Shown piece by piece: positions 1 to 8,383 of a stretch of DNA of 64,000 nt (positions are counted from its first letter, which is position 1; every line of letters begins with the position of its first letter). A program made the translations under genes and the position numbers. The notes beneath the pieces were generated by a model, which was given only the letters and a program-made list of their open reading frames with translations, did no database searches and was not told where the DNA came from. The DNA lies in the NCBI RefSeq assembly GCF_029978005.1, contig NZ_JARKOZ010000002.1, forward strand, positions 1 through 64,000, given 5' to 3'. The DNA is from Solidesulfovibrio sp. Lineage in GTDB: Bacteria > Desulfobacterota > Desulfovibrionia > Desulfovibrionales > Desulfovibrionaceae.

Positions 1-112
1 GCAGTTGCAGCACCACAGAGTTGGTGACGCCGGTCGCATTGCAGTAGGCTTTGATGCTGCGATGGGGGGCCTGGATGGCGGCCCGCAACGCCTCGCGCTA
101 GGCCAGATCCAT
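1..112 (-). pseudogene. Partial small phage gene with in-frame amber codon 5
   Basis: Reading minus from an ATG at 112-110, the frame gives MDLA, then TAG (100-98), then an open frame to the window edge beginning REALRAAIQAPHRSIKAYC. The ATG follows the stop of the gp16 gene by only a few bases, as expected for the next operon member. A single C-to-T change (CAG to TAG) would explain the stop. Alternatives are a start at the downstream TTG (88-86) or no gene at all. The product is not recognised; the visible stretch could be a small helix-turn-helix protein. Confidence 0.35.
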
Positions 113-115
113 GCG

Positions 116-679
116 TCATCTTGCCATGGCCGTGGCATGCCGTGTGCCGCCGGCCTCGGCCGGATCAGGGTCGATGCCGGCCTTGCGACAACGGCTCCAC
201 AGGTCCTTGGCCAGGGTGGCCAGGGCGACCGGATCGGCCAACCAGGCGAACCGCTCTACACCAAACTGCTTGGAGACCCGGACATCCAGCCCCTTGGGCT
301 CGTAGCCGAGCAGGCACCACAGCATGAGGACGTACCGTTTCTGCCGGGCCAGCGGGCCGGCCGGGATGTCCAGGCGCTCGTAGCCGTCGGCAGCGTCGCC
401 CTTGCGCCAGTCGCGCAGGCGTTTCGGCAGGAGCGGGATGTCGATGGCCGCATGCTCGGGCAGCCACCGCGTGGCCAGGGCGTCGAGCACCTGGTTGCGC
501 TGGCCAAGGGTCAGCTTGGACCAGGACGGGGCCTCGCCGCCGAGGATACGGCCGAAGATCTCGACGAGCTGATCCTTGTCAGCTTCGTACCGAAACGGCG
601 AGGCCGGCAGGATGCTGCCGAAAAAAACCTTGGACTGCATGCTGTAGATGGCGGCGCAAGAGACAATCTGCTTTGCCAT
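116..679 (-). CDS. Mu gp16/GemA-family protein (DUF1018)
   Basis: About 187 residues if started at ATG 679-677, which has a GGGAG ribosome site a few bases upstream; a longer frame to 775 would overlap the preceding gene and is not preferred. The C-terminal half has the family pattern: an RYVLMLWCLLGY segment, then VSKQFGVERFAWL and LATLAKDLWSRCRK. Members sit in the early region of Mu-like phages between the transposition genes and the late-activator region. In Mu, GemA affects host supercoiling and gene expression; the role here is by family only. It follows a small Cys-rich gene with a 1-nt gap, so it is translated from the same early mRNA. Confidence 0.75.
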   Translation of the reverse strand: MAKQIVSCAAIYSMQSKVFFGSILPASPFRYEADKDQLVEIFGRILGGEAPSWSKLTLGQRNQVLDALATRWLPEHAAIDIPLLPKRLRDWRKGDAADGYERLDIPAGPLARQKRYVLMLWCLLGYEPKGLDVRVSKQFGVERFAWLADPVALATLAKDLWSRCRKAGIDPDPAEAGGTRHATAMAR

Positions 680-680
680 A

Positions 681-1004
681 TTATTTACTCCCGATTTTCC
701 TTCCGAGGGCAGACGGGCACGATTCACAACCGCCACCGCAAAGACTAAGACCAATGCAAGGTGGCGGAGTAACATTCACTTTTTTCATGACGACAAGCCG
801 ATCATCGTGGGTGACGCCGGCTGTCTCCGGGATGCGGCATCGCCGCCCGCAGCCAGGACAGCACAAGCCGTCCGCGAACTTCCGGGCGATATACATACCC
901 GGACGCTTGCAGGGTTTGTAGCCGGATTCCGCCTCCACATAGACATGCCCGTGGGCGCGTCCCACCACAGTGAGCCAGTAGGTGCATTCTCGAGATTTAC
1001 CCAT
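681..1004 (-). CDS. Small Cys-rich phage protein
   Basis: A 107-residue protein, ending one base before the ATG chosen for the gp16 gene, which fits a polycistronic early operon. It contains CPGCGRRC near the middle and further Cys pairs at the C-terminus (CGGGCESC), suggesting metal binding, probably a zinc ribbon. No catalytic motif was seen and the family is not recognised. The position in the operon and tight spacing are the main support. Confidence 0.55.
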   Translation of the reverse strand: MGKSRECTYWLTVVGRAHGHVYVEAESGYKPCKRPGMYIARKFADGLCCPGCGRRCRIPETAGVTHDDRLVVMKKVNVTPPPCIGLSLCGGGCESCPSALGRKIGSK

Positions 1005-1016
1005 GGCGACCCTCCC

Positions 1017-1556
1017 CTACAGCGCGACCGATCCGCTGAAGTCGTCTTCGGTATGGCCGCCCCCTTCCGGGAACGCGTGATCCGGGCAGCGACGCCAAAA
1101 CCCCGGAGGCAGGAGGCAGCCGCAAACGACGCAGTACCGTTTCTGCGCGCGCTTCGGCCCTGTCTTGCGACAGACGGGGCACACGCGCTCATCGCCCTGT
1201 GGCGCAAAATCCTGCAAACAAGTGATGCACCGACGTTTCGCCTGCGGCTTGGCAGCAACGGACGGTTGCGGACGCTCCGGCGATGCGACAGGCGCGGTCG
1301 CGGCATTGCCTTCCCGGGCCTGGCGCAGGGCCTTTTCCAGCTCCGCGACACGCGCTCGCAGACAAGCCACTTCCTCCGGGGCTGGGTAGGCCCGCGCCAC
1401 GAGTTCCGACGCCTGCACGCGGCAGCAAGAGCCGTTGACGTACAGTTGGTAGCCGCTCCCCTTGCGCGTTAGCCTGTGCTTTGTGCTCCGGGAGCGGACA
1501 TAACCGCTATGGCTTACTTCGTAGGTCTCAAATCCGGGGATGGTGCGCCATTCCAT
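1017..1556 (-). CDS. NUMOD4-like N-terminus fused to Cys-rich zinc modules
   Basis: 179 residues. The N-terminus (EWRTIPGFETYEVSHSGYVR, residues 2-21) matches the NUMOD4 motif normally found in front of an HNH homing-endonuclease domain. No HNH nuclease follows. Instead there is a helical, probably coiled-coil segment (around residues 60-85) and a C-terminal run of Cys pairs: CITC, CPVC, CVVC and CPDH. The protein may bind DNA through NUMOD4 and zinc ribbons without cleaving it. It is the operon neighbour of the small genes at 681 and 1559. Confidence 0.6.
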   Translation of the reverse strand: MEWRTIPGFETYEVSHSGYVRSRSTKHRLTRKGSGYQLYVNGSCCRVQASELVARAYPAPEEVACLRARVAELEKALRQAREGNAATAPVASPERPQPSVAAKPQAKRRCITCLQDFAPQGDERVCPVCRKTGPKRAQKRYCVVCGCLLPPGFWRRCPDHAFPEGGGHTEDDFSGSVAL

Positions 1557-1558
1557 GG

Positions 1559-1906
1559 CTATTCCTCGCTCATTCCTCTTGATGATACTGACTTTGATAT
1601 GCTATTTTTCTTGCCTCTCGCGAGGCGGGATATCTTGATTTTAATTTTAGCAAGCCGAGACTCGAGATATTCCATTATGGCTGTCGCTCTTTCTCCGAGT
1701 TCAACGTCGCCGGATTTGATTTCAACAAATAATTTATCAATCCCTTCTTTCTCTTGCGTCAAACGTGCAAGTTTTACAGCATTCTGCAATTCATCCATTT
1801 TTTTCTTGAGTTTTGGCGAAATGGGGCCAGACAGCATCAGTATGCATGATGCCAGGGTGTACTTGTCATATTTGAGAAGTGCCTTGAATTCAGCAGTATA
1901 ACTCAT
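1559..1906 (-). CDS. Hypothetical helical phage protein
   Basis: 115 residues from ATG 1906-1904, preceded by a GGAGGGGG ribosome site. It is noticeably AT-richer than its neighbours, with many Lys and Ile codons, and is predicted largely alpha-helical with charged repeats. No family was recognised. The base composition suggests a more recent addition to the early operon (a moron-type gene). Confidence 0.55.
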   Translation of the reverse strand: MSYTAEFKALLKYDKYTLASCILMLSGPISPKLKKKMDELQNAVKLARLTQEKEGIDKLFVEIKSGDVELGERATAIMEYLESRLAKIKIKISRLARGKKNSISKSVSSRGMSEE

Positions 1907-1989
1907 TGCCCCCTCCCGGCTGCTCATCAGGCCCGGACGCGCCACCGTCCGACGACCGCCCCGCATGCAGGGCGGTTTCGCATGGGGTC

Positions 1990-2286
1990 TTATTTCAGTA
2001 CGTCCGTCAGCGCTTTCCCGGGATCGAACGACACCGCCATACGGGCCGAGATTTCGACGGGAGCCCCGGTCCTGGGGTTGCGCCCCATGCGCGCCTTGCG
2101 CTGCTTGGCCTTCAGTTTGCCAAGCCCTGGCAAGGGCACCTCGCCGCCGCTGGCCAGGCTCTCGGCGGCCACCGTACCCAGGGCGTCGAGCACAGCGGCG
2201 ATGACCGTCTTCTCGTGGATGTGCTTGGTGTTGGTGCCGGCCGCCAATTGCCCCTTGATCTTCTCGATGAGTTCCGATTTGGTCAT
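1990..2286 (-). CDS. HU-family nucleoid protein
   Basis: 98 residues with the standard HU/IHF layout: an N-terminal helical dimer region (MTKSELIEKIKGQLA), the VPLPGLGKLKAKQR strand and the GRNPRTG arm (from about residue 69) that enters the DNA minor groove. HU is needed for Mu transpososome assembly, and Mu-like phages often carry their own copy in the early region, which is the context here. An AGGAGGAT ribosome site precedes the ATG. Confidence 0.92.
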   Translation of the reverse strand: MTKSELIEKIKGQLAAGTNTKHIHEKTVIAAVLDALGTVAAESLASGGEVPLPGLGKLKAKQRKARMGRNPRTGAPVEISARMAVSFDPGKALTDVLK

Positions 2287-2303
2287 GGTGCCATCCTCCT
2301 TGG

Positions 2304-2609
2304 TTAGATGATTGTTTGTATCCGCCGGGCTTCATTGACGTAGTCCGCAGCCATGGCCCCGTCCGATGCGGCTCTGGCGATCAGCGACGAGAGCTTTTCC
2401 GCTTTCCCCAGCCAGTAAAGGACCTGGGCTTCGGCGCTCAAAAGCGCTCGCCAAGCCACGAGCCTGCCCCCAGCGGGAGCCGCGCAGGGCTCGATCTCAA
2501 AGGAGCCGCAGCAGGCGCACACCGGAGCCTCGGGTTGCCCCTCGTCAAGCGCCGGCCGGGGGCCCACATGCCCGCAACGCAGACAGTGATGCCAACGGTC
2601 CCCGTTCAT
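2304..2609 (-). CDS. Small zinc-ribbon phage protein
   Basis: 101 residues from ATG 2609-2607, which overlaps the stop of the upstream gene as ATGA, a translational-coupling arrangement that fixes the start. Two Cys pairs (CLRCG and CACCG) form a likely zinc ribbon near the N-terminus; the rest is helical. Function unknown. Confidence 0.6.
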   Translation of the reverse strand: MNGDRWHHCLRCGHVGPRPALDEGQPEAPVCACCGSFEIEPCAAPAGGRLVAWRALLSAEAQVLYWLGKAEKLSSLIARAASDGAMAADYVNEARRIQTII

Positions 2610-2833
2610 GCCGTTCCCTCCGTTGTCAGGCACTCGACCAGCCTGATACTGACGGCAGCGAGTTCCGCCGCTGCCGCGCATGCTTCCGTCGGGCTCCCGG
2701 ACTCACAGCTCTCCAGGAGACGGAGCACGCATTGGGCGGTGCTCCGCCCGAGCACCGGCAAGTCGGCAACCGAGACCAGGGCCGGTCGCCGCTCAAGGGC
2801 CTGGCGCACCTCGATGGGCAGCGCGTCCATCAC
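2606..2833 (-). CDS. Hypothetical phage protein
   Basis: 75 residues, Ala- and Leu-rich and mostly helical, with no recognised domain. It is locked between neighbours by ATGA overlaps at both ends (2830-2833 and 2606-2609), which is the main evidence that it is translated. Confidence 0.55.
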   Translation of the reverse strand: MMDALPIEVRQALERRPALVSVADLPVLGRSTAQCVLRLLESCESGSPTEACAAAAELAAVSIRLVECLTTEGTA

Positions 2834-3447
2834 AGCGCCGCCAGATCGAGGGCGATGGCCTCGTATTTGCCGTCTTCACGCCGCGTATAGACCCTGACGT
2901 AGGCTTTCGTACCCGACACTTGCAGGCTGTCGGACACGGCCTGCATGGCCCGCCGCCAGCGATCGTCGTCGATGGCCAGCCGGCGCAGGCCCAGAACGCG
3001 GCCGGTGTTGATGCTGCCGGTGCTGTCCACCCGGAAGGTGTCGTTAATGAGGGCCTTGAGCTCGTCGCGGCTGCCCTCGGTCCATTCGGTCATGCATTCG
3101 TCTATCAACGACTTCGCGGCCTGGAGGCGCTCGTCGAAGACCAGGGTTTCGGCGACCGCACGCTGCACCTTGAACCGGCCGTCATAGCTGGTCAGGGTGA
3201 CGTTTCCCTTGGTCCCGCCGACCCTGGCGTCATACTGTTCCGCCGAGAGCTGGATAAACGCCGCGACATCGCCGAGGACGTCGTCGCGAAAGCCGCGCAT
3301 GGCCTCGCGCAGGGCAACCGCCTTGCCCGCGATCTCCCGCACGAGCTGGTCGCGTGCTTGGTCGATGGGTTTGACCATCTTGAGGGGCACCAGCCGCCCC
3401 TGGGCATCCTCCATGAAGCCTTCGCGCGCTTGCGGTTCGTCGCTCAT
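2830..3447 (-). CDS. DUF3164 family phage protein
   Basis: 205 residues. The start FMEDAQGRLVPLKMVKPIDQ is typical of DUF3164, a family found in the early region of Mu-like phages. The body is helical, followed by a C-terminal segment with VRVYTRREDGKYEAIALDL. The molecular role is not established. The ATG overlaps the stop of the upstream 60-residue gene. Confidence 0.8.
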   Translation of the reverse strand: MSDEPQAREGFMEDAQGRLVPLKMVKPIDQARDQLVREIAGKAVALREAMRGFRDDVLGDVAAFIQLSAEQYDARVGGTKGNVTLTSYDGRFKVQRAVAETLVFDERLQAAKSLIDECMTEWTEGSRDELKALINDTFRVDSTGSINTGRVLGLRRLAIDDDRWRRAMQAVSDSLQVSGTKAYVRVYTRREDGKYEAIALDLAAL

Positions 3448-3626
3448 GACTTCACCTCCTTGCCTTCGCCGAGGCCGACCACCCTGGCCGTGGGCAGCCC
3501 CATTTGCTGGATCACCTGGCGCAGGTTCGTCCGGGCCGCGACCACGCGCTCCTTGACGGCCTGGGGGTTCGTGAGCCCGTCCACGGCCATGAGGTCGGCA
3601 AGCACCTCCCTAAGCTGTCGCATCAT
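3444..3626 (-). CDS. Small hypothetical phage protein
   Basis: 60 residues, linked to the DUF3164 gene by an ATGA overlap and overlapping the upstream gene by 17 nt. Mostly helical; no recognised motif. Its place in a run of overlapping genes supports it. Confidence 0.5.
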   Translation of the reverse strand: MMRQLREVLADLMAVDGLTNPQAVKERVVAARTNLRQVIQQMGLPTARVVGLGEGKEVKS

Positions 3627-4233
3627 CCTGGTCCTCCTTTTCGAACCGAGCCAGGATGGCCCGGCAGTTCTCGACGATCTTTTTCCGTGTGGCCGGCTGA
3701 TAGGGATCGTGCGTCAGAAAGAGGCGCACGATTTCCAACGTGGCCCGTTTCTCGGTCTCGAACGGGTCGCGGATTTTCCGAGGCGGCCATGGCGTATCCA
3801 CCCTGTCTTTGGCGGCTTCGCTGGCGCGAAACAGGTAAGTCTGGCCGCGTTTGCCATGGCGTTCCAGGAAACCCGCCTCGGCCAACCATTGGCAGTATTT
3901 GCGCACGTGGTCGTAGGAGACGCGTGAGACGGTGGCCAAATCTTGATAGGCAAAACCGGGCTTGGCCGAGCGGACCGCCCGCCAGACGCGCTGATAAAAC
4001 TCGCCGGAGCGCTTTTCTTCGGTATCGGGATTGAACCGGAACACGCCCTCCTCGACACGAAGCAGTTCTCGGCGCTTGACCATCTCGTTGACTTGCTTGC
4101 GAACCCTGGCTTTGGCCGGCTCATCGGAGCAGGCCAAAGCCTCGTAGATAAGGGGGTAGGCTACGGTCTGCTTGCCACCGACGGACAGCCCTTGGATGAC
4201 CAGGCGCAAGCGATCCGCTTCTGGTGTTCTCAT
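3610..4233 (-). CDS. Winged-helix-like regulatory phage protein
   Basis: 207 residues from ATG 4233-4231, which overlaps the MuB-type gene stop as ATGA. Two segments look like winged-helix units: around residues 30-65 (KQVNEMVKRRELLRVEEGVF) and around 85-140 (LATVSRVSYDHVRKYCQWLA followed by a GFLERHGKRGQTYLF wing). The C-terminus is helical and charged. It may regulate early transcription or act with the ATPase upstream; the function is inferred from fold-like patterns and position only. Confidence 0.6.
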   Translation of the reverse strand: MRTPEADRLRLVIQGLSVGGKQTVAYPLIYEALACSDEPAKARVRKQVNEMVKRRELLRVEEGVFRFNPDTEEKRSGEFYQRVWRAVRSAKPGFAYQDLATVSRVSYDHVRKYCQWLAEAGFLERHGKRGQTYLFRASEAAKDRVDTPWPPRKIRDPFETEKRATLEIVRLFLTHDPYQPATRKKIVENCRAILARFEKEDQDDATA

Positions 4234-4952
4234 TCCCGCCTCCAGCTCCGCTGCTTCTGGATCGCCGCCACCATGGCCACGTCGGCGATGTTCGTTTCCC
4301 TGGCCCTGGCCGCCTGCTCGAGGAGCTGCACCATGTTGCGCACCAGCCGCATGTCGCCGTCGGAGGTGGCCCGGACCATGGCGCAGGCCTCGGTGGTGAG
4401 GTCGAGATTGGCCGCCTCCAAAGCAAAAGCGGCGACGTCGGCCTCGTCCACCGGCCCAAAGGGCACCTCCTGGGTCACGCGGGACCAGATGCGACGCTGG
4501 TTCGAGAGCAGGCCGATCAAATCCTCCTCGCCGATCAGGATCACGGGGCAACCGGTCTCATTGTGGATGTCCCGCAGGTCGTTGACGCGGCCGATATGCA
4601 GCCTGTCCGCCTCATCCATGTAGATGGTGACCGCCTGTCCTTGGTCGCGCCGTTTCGCCAGGGTTTCGATGATGCGCACCTTGCAGGCATGGGCGGATCG
4701 AGGTGCGCTGTTCTCTCCTGTGGTCTCCCTGCACAGCCTCCCCAGGAAGGCGGCCTGCGTCATGCCCTCCCAGGCCGAGAGGAAGACACCCCCGCGCTCG
4801 GTGTAGCTGTTGCGGGCTGTGAAGGTCTTGCCCCGACCGGCTTGCCCCCAGGCCACGACGATGCCCGGCTGCCCGCGTTCGGTGTCCTCGACGGTCCGCA
4901 CAGCCCGCCGGAAAGCGGTCACGTTGCCCGTCTCCACAAAAACCGATCTCAT
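4230..4952 (-). CDS. MuB-type transposition ATPase
   Basis: 240 residues of AAA+ type: Walker A GQAGRGKT (residues 36-43), Walker B VTIYMDEAD (108-116) and a sensor region at VILIGEEDL. MuB binds target DNA non-specifically, forms ATP-dependent filaments, recruits the transposase and confers target immunity. It is encoded directly downstream of the transposase with an ATGA overlap, as in Mu. It lacks an obvious long N-terminal HTH extension and is somewhat shorter than Mu gpB (312 aa). Confidence 0.88.
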   Translation of the reverse strand: MRSVFVETGNVTAFRRAVRTVEDTERGQPGIVVAWGQAGRGKTFTARNSYTERGGVFLSAWEGMTQAAFLGRLCRETTGENSAPRSAHACKVRIIETLAKRRDQGQAVTIYMDEADRLHIGRVNDLRDIHNETGCPVILIGEEDLIGLLSNQRRIWSRVTQEVPFGPVDEADVAAFALEAANLDLTTEACAMVRATSDGDMRLVRNMVQLLEQAARARETNIADVAMVAAIQKQRSWRRE

Positions 4953-7063
4953 GCGTTTCCTCCCCCGTTGGCGGCCATGCGGCGGCGCTCGTAGACGGTG
5001 CGCAACCGCGCGTAGCGTCCACTCGCGCAGGCCGCGTATTCCTCGGTTTGCTCGTAGCGGGCCATCCAGGCGGCGTCGGCCTCGCGAAGGGGCACGCCAT
5101 CCCGGACGGACACGTTGAAAAGGTATTCGTAGCGGTCGAGCTCGGTGACGATGGATGCCATCTGCGCCGGCGGCACATAGGCCGGCGCGGCTTCGAGCTT
5201 GGCCCGGGCCGCGGACTTGGCGGCTTCGATGCTCTTGACGTTCGGGGCGGGCGGTTCCGGCAGGGCAGGCGGGGCCGTGGCGGTCTTTTGCTCGGCCACG
5301 AGCTGCATGCGGTGCTGCGTTTCCGGGAGCACCACGTTGGCGAGGAACTCCCTGGCATCCGCTGTGACATGGTTTTCAAGTGCCTTTTTGTAGGCGATCT
5401 CGGCCGCCAGCAGGGCCTTATCTTCGTCCGTGCCCAGGATGCCGGCCGCCGGGTGCACATTGGTCGGCACTGGGGGGGCCTCGCAGATCAGCCGCTTGCC
5501 CGTCTCGTCGTAGACCAGCACCGACCGGCGGTCCTGGTCGTCGTAGCGCACCAGCACCGGATGGCGCAGCGAATGCAAAAATGGGTGGCGGTAATGCCGG
5601 CCGAAGATCTTGACGCCGTTTTGCTCGATTTGCCGAATCGTCTTGGAGAGCATGCACAGCCGCAGCTTCAGCAGCTCGGCATCGGTCAGGCCCGGGCCGG
5701 CTCCCGGCGCGAACACATCAAGGGGGGCCTGGCCTTTCAAGTGGCCACGTTGCGGCCGGTGAACGTACTCGTCGAACCACATGGCCACGGCCGTGTGGGC
5801 CTCTTCCAGGGTCAGCGGCCGGTAGCCTGATGCTTCGTAGAGCTTGCGGTGCAGGTCCTCGCCGCGTTTGAGGCGCGGCGGCTTGGTGGCGATGGAAGAA
5901 CCGACGTAGGAAGGGCACCAGCGTTCCAACTCGCCGAAGGTGCCGAAAAATCGTTCCACGGTTTTGGACTGGCCGTGATAACCCCAAGCAAAAATTGTTT
6001 GGATGCCAAGCTCTTGGAATACGCCGCCCAGGCCGCACTGCGTCAGGTCCACGCCGTTGAAAAACTCCCCCTTGAACGCCTTGCCGTTGTCCAGGTAGGC
6101 GACGCGGGGGAACTTCCCCAGGCGCAGGCAGGCCCGGCGTAGGGCCGAGGCGATGGCCTGCGTGTTTTCCGTAGGCATGATCTCCCAGCCGAGAGGGTAA
6201 GACGACTTCATGTCGTACCAGAGCACCAGCTCCATGCGAGCGCCCTTGCCGGTCTCGGGATCGAGGATTTCGAAATTGAGCTTGTGGCCGTCGGCCACCA
6301 GGATGTCGCCCACCGCGATCTTGGAGTAGTCGCGCACGATGTACGGGCAGCATTCGTCCACCCAGGCTTTCTTGCCCTTTCTGGAGTAAACGAATTGGCC
6401 GTAATTGTTGGCGATCCACTTTTCGATAAACCGGCGAATGGTAATTTCGGAGCACGGCGGCAGACCTGCCGGCTTGAAGGCTTTGAGCGCCTCGCGGCAG
6501 ACTTCGGCGATGTTCGGCGCGTTGGGGTGCCGGACCAGGGCGGTGATGATGGTCTGGTGGCCCACGGTCAGGACCGGTTCGATGCGCACGCCCCCGCGCG
6601 TGTCGGCCAGGGCCAGGGCGGAGCCGGTGCGGCGTAGCTTGAGCTTCCAGCGTTCCAGGGATTGCGCGGATACCGACTCGCCCAGCACTTCCTTGATTTT
6701 CGGCCAGACACCGGCCCGGTAGGCCGACAAAAATTCCTTTTGCGCCACACCCTTGCGCGGGGCCTTGGCCAACGCCTCGGTGTAGAGGCGCACCAGGTCC
6801 GCCCGGGCCAGCGCCCCGCGCCGCTGGTCTTCGGTGAGCAGCGTTTCGTCGTCGGTGACGGCTGGGAGGTTCGCGCCTTCATGGGCGGCCAGGGCGTCCC
6901 GGACCTCGGCAGGGAGGGAGGCCGCCAGATACAGCCGACGGCGGCCGCCACGGCAGGCCTGCTCCTCAAACGTCCAGGATTCCTTGCCGGCCCTGGCATG
7001 AGCTGCCCGCTCCGTGATTTCCATCGCCTGTGCGATCTCTTTTGCCGTGTATGTGTCCTGCAT
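4949..7063 (-). CDS. MuA-type DDE transposase
   Basis: 704 residues, close to Mu gpA (663). It starts with a MerR-like winged helix (YTAKEIAQAMEITERAA) matching the Mu I-alpha/enhancer-binding domain, then end-binding domains. The RNase-H-like core has catalytic D258 (ILVADGHKLNF), D325 (VAYLDNGKAF) and E370 (KTVERFFG), spaced as in MuA (269/336/392). The C-terminal region, which contacts MuB in Mu, ends in a helical tail. The enzyme should nick and join the prophage ends by replicative transposition. All three acidic residues are present, so it looks functional. Confidence 0.93.
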   Translation of the reverse strand: MQDTYTAKEIAQAMEITERAAHARAGKESWTFEEQACRGGRRRLYLAASLPAEVRDALAAHEGANLPAVTDDETLLTEDQRRGALARADLVRLYTEALAKAPRKGVAQKEFLSAYRAGVWPKIKEVLGESVSAQSLERWKLKLRRTGSALALADTRGGVRIEPVLTVGHQTIITALVRHPNAPNIAEVCREALKAFKPAGLPPCSEITIRRFIEKWIANNYGQFVYSRKGKKAWVDECCPYIVRDYSKIAVGDILVADGHKLNFEILDPETGKGARMELVLWYDMKSSYPLGWEIMPTENTQAIASALRRACLRLGKFPRVAYLDNGKAFKGEFFNGVDLTQCGLGGVFQELGIQTIFAWGYHGQSKTVERFFGTFGELERWCPSYVGSSIATKPPRLKRGEDLHRKLYEASGYRPLTLEEAHTAVAMWFDEYVHRPQRGHLKGQAPLDVFAPGAGPGLTDAELLKLRLCMLSKTIRQIEQNGVKIFGRHYRHPFLHSLRHPVLVRYDDQDRRSVLVYDETGKRLICEAPPVPTNVHPAAGILGTDEDKALLAAEIAYKKALENHVTADAREFLANVVLPETQHRMQLVAEQKTATAPPALPEPPAPNVKSIEAAKSAARAKLEAAPAYVPPAQMASIVTELDRYEYLFNVSVRDGVPLREADAAWMARYEQTEEYAACASGRYARLRTVYERRRMAANGGGNA

Positions 7064-7156
7064 CGTGCCGCCGTCCGCTTGATAGAGTTCCGCGCCCCCT
7101 GATAGGGTCTCCGTTACCTGTTCACCTGACCGTCAACCCGCAAAGGAGGCGCGGAA

Positions 7157-7576
7157 ATGCTTTTCGACAACTATGCTGCCGCGAGCCGGGTTCATGTTCA
7201 TGAACTGCTCACCATTCTCTCGGCCGACGAAATCAATGGTCTGCGCGAGACCTGCCGGCGTCTCGGGCAAAAAGGCGTGCAGCAATGGTATGGTGAACAT
7301 TTCGATCTTGTTCTCGACTATGTCCGCGCGACACCCAGCGAAAGAAAACGTAAGAAAGCCTGGCAAGTTCAAGATATAAAAGGGATACTTGTACTCGTAT
7401 CTTCAATACATGCCGCACAAGCCAGGGGGCTTTTAAAGGCCATAACGAACAGGGTCTTTGCTCCTGGATTGTCATACCGGGAAACGACAGCCCTAGCTGG
7501 TGAAATTTATCTCGACGTTCTAATGCAGCCAGTACCTTACTGGCCCTTTGATCCGCCTGATCCTTTTGCAGAGTAG
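7157..7576 (+). CDS. Plus-strand hypothetical gene inside the minus-strand early operon
   Basis: 139 residues with a strong AAAGGAGG ribosome site and ATG at 7157. It lies between the transposase and the small early regulators but on the opposite strand, so early transcription would run through it antisense. Charged and helical; its middle is AT-rich. No family was recognised. Orientation and composition suggest a moron: a cargo gene with its own promoter, possibly expressed from the lysogen. Confidence 0.6.
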   Translation: MLFDNYAAASRVHVHELLTILSADEINGLRETCRRLGQKGVQQWYGEHFDLVLDYVRATPSERKRKKAWQVQDIKGILVLVSSIHAAQARGLLKAITNRVFAPGLSYRETTALAGEIYLDVLMQPVPYWPFDPPDPFAE

Positions 7577-7585
7577 GCATTGTGT

Positions 7586-7801
7586 TCACCACGCTTGTTG
7601 GCTGCTCATTAGGCCGGGAACGTGCTCCATCCGCTTTATGTGCCGGCGGAGTGTCGTCTCCGAGCAATCCGACAAACCGCGTTCCTCAAAGATCATGCGA
7701 GCCCAACGACAGACTACGGCGATGGGCGGTTTGGCTGGATGGTTGGCCAAGGCAAGCAGAATCGAGGCATGGGCATCGGACACGGCCATCCGCTTGTTCA
7801 T
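7586..7801 (-). CDS. Small hypothetical phage regulator
   Basis: 71 residues from ATG 7801-7799, with GGAGGAG 8 nt upstream. The segment SETTLRRHIKRM resembles a recognition helix of a small DNA-binding protein. Not recognised at family level. It opens 4 nt after the next upstream gene, so it belongs to the same early transcript. Confidence 0.5.
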   Translation of the reverse strand: MNKRMAVSDAHASILLALANHPAKPPIAVVCRWARMIFEERGLSDCSETTLRRHIKRMEHVPGLMSSQQAW

Positions 7802-7805
7802 GACG

Positions 7806-8003
7806 CTACTCCTCCACCCCGAGGAAGCGCTTTGTGGTCGCGGATTCAACCCCTGTCCCGCTGTCCCGCAGCATCACGCCGACGCCGCACATGCCCAGCA
7901 GCGCGGCCCGAACCGCCGCTTCGGGAATGTTGTTTTGCCTCAAAACCTGGGCAATCTGCCGCATCTCTTCCGCCTTCCCGGTCATCCGCTTCCGCTTGCT
8001 CAC
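7806..8003 (-). CDS. Small hypothetical phage protein
   Basis: 65 residues from a GTG start (8003-8001) that overlaps the upstream stop as GTGA. The N-terminus is basic (SKRKRMTGKAEEM), then helical with an HTH-like run (IAQVLRQNNIPEAAVRAALL). No annotation beyond early phage protein can be supported. Confidence 0.5.
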   Translation of the reverse strand: MSKRKRMTGKAEEMRQIAQVLRQNNIPEAAVRAALLGMCGVGVMLRDSGTGVESATTKRFLGVEE

Positions 8004-8281
8004 TGCGTCACCCCCAGAAGGGTATGGCCCTGTTCCCGGCACCTGCGGCGCAGGGCGACATGGGCGGCGCGGAAGCCGTCCCGCGTGAGGCAGAAGAACA
8101 CGCCCATCGACGCATCCTCGAACGCGTCGATGTCGAACCGGCCATTCTTCATGAAAGGCTTCTCGTCGGTGGGGGCCGCGACAAGATAGCCAACCAACCC
8201 GCTCGTCGGTTCGGTATGCAACCCGGAGACACCACAAAGACCGGGTTCCACCCGCCACATGTCCATGATCATCTCCATCAC
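8000..8281 (-). CDS. Hypothetical phage protein
   Basis: 93 residues with a clear AGGAGG site before the ATG. Mixed alpha/beta composition, no recognised motif. Coupled to the next gene by a GTGA overlap. Confidence 0.5.
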   Translation of the reverse strand: MMEMIMDMWRVEPGLCGVSGLHTEPTSGLVGYLVAAPTDEKPFMKNGRFDIDAFEDASMGVFFCLTRDGFRAAHVALRRRCREQGHTLLGVTQ

Positions 8282-8383
8282 CTGTCCTCCTGTTTCGGTT
8301 GATATTTTCCGCGCCCCCGGGGGATGGTACTGGCGGTCTGGCCGCTCGGCCCAAACGCCGTGAGGCGCGGAAATTCCTGGCGG

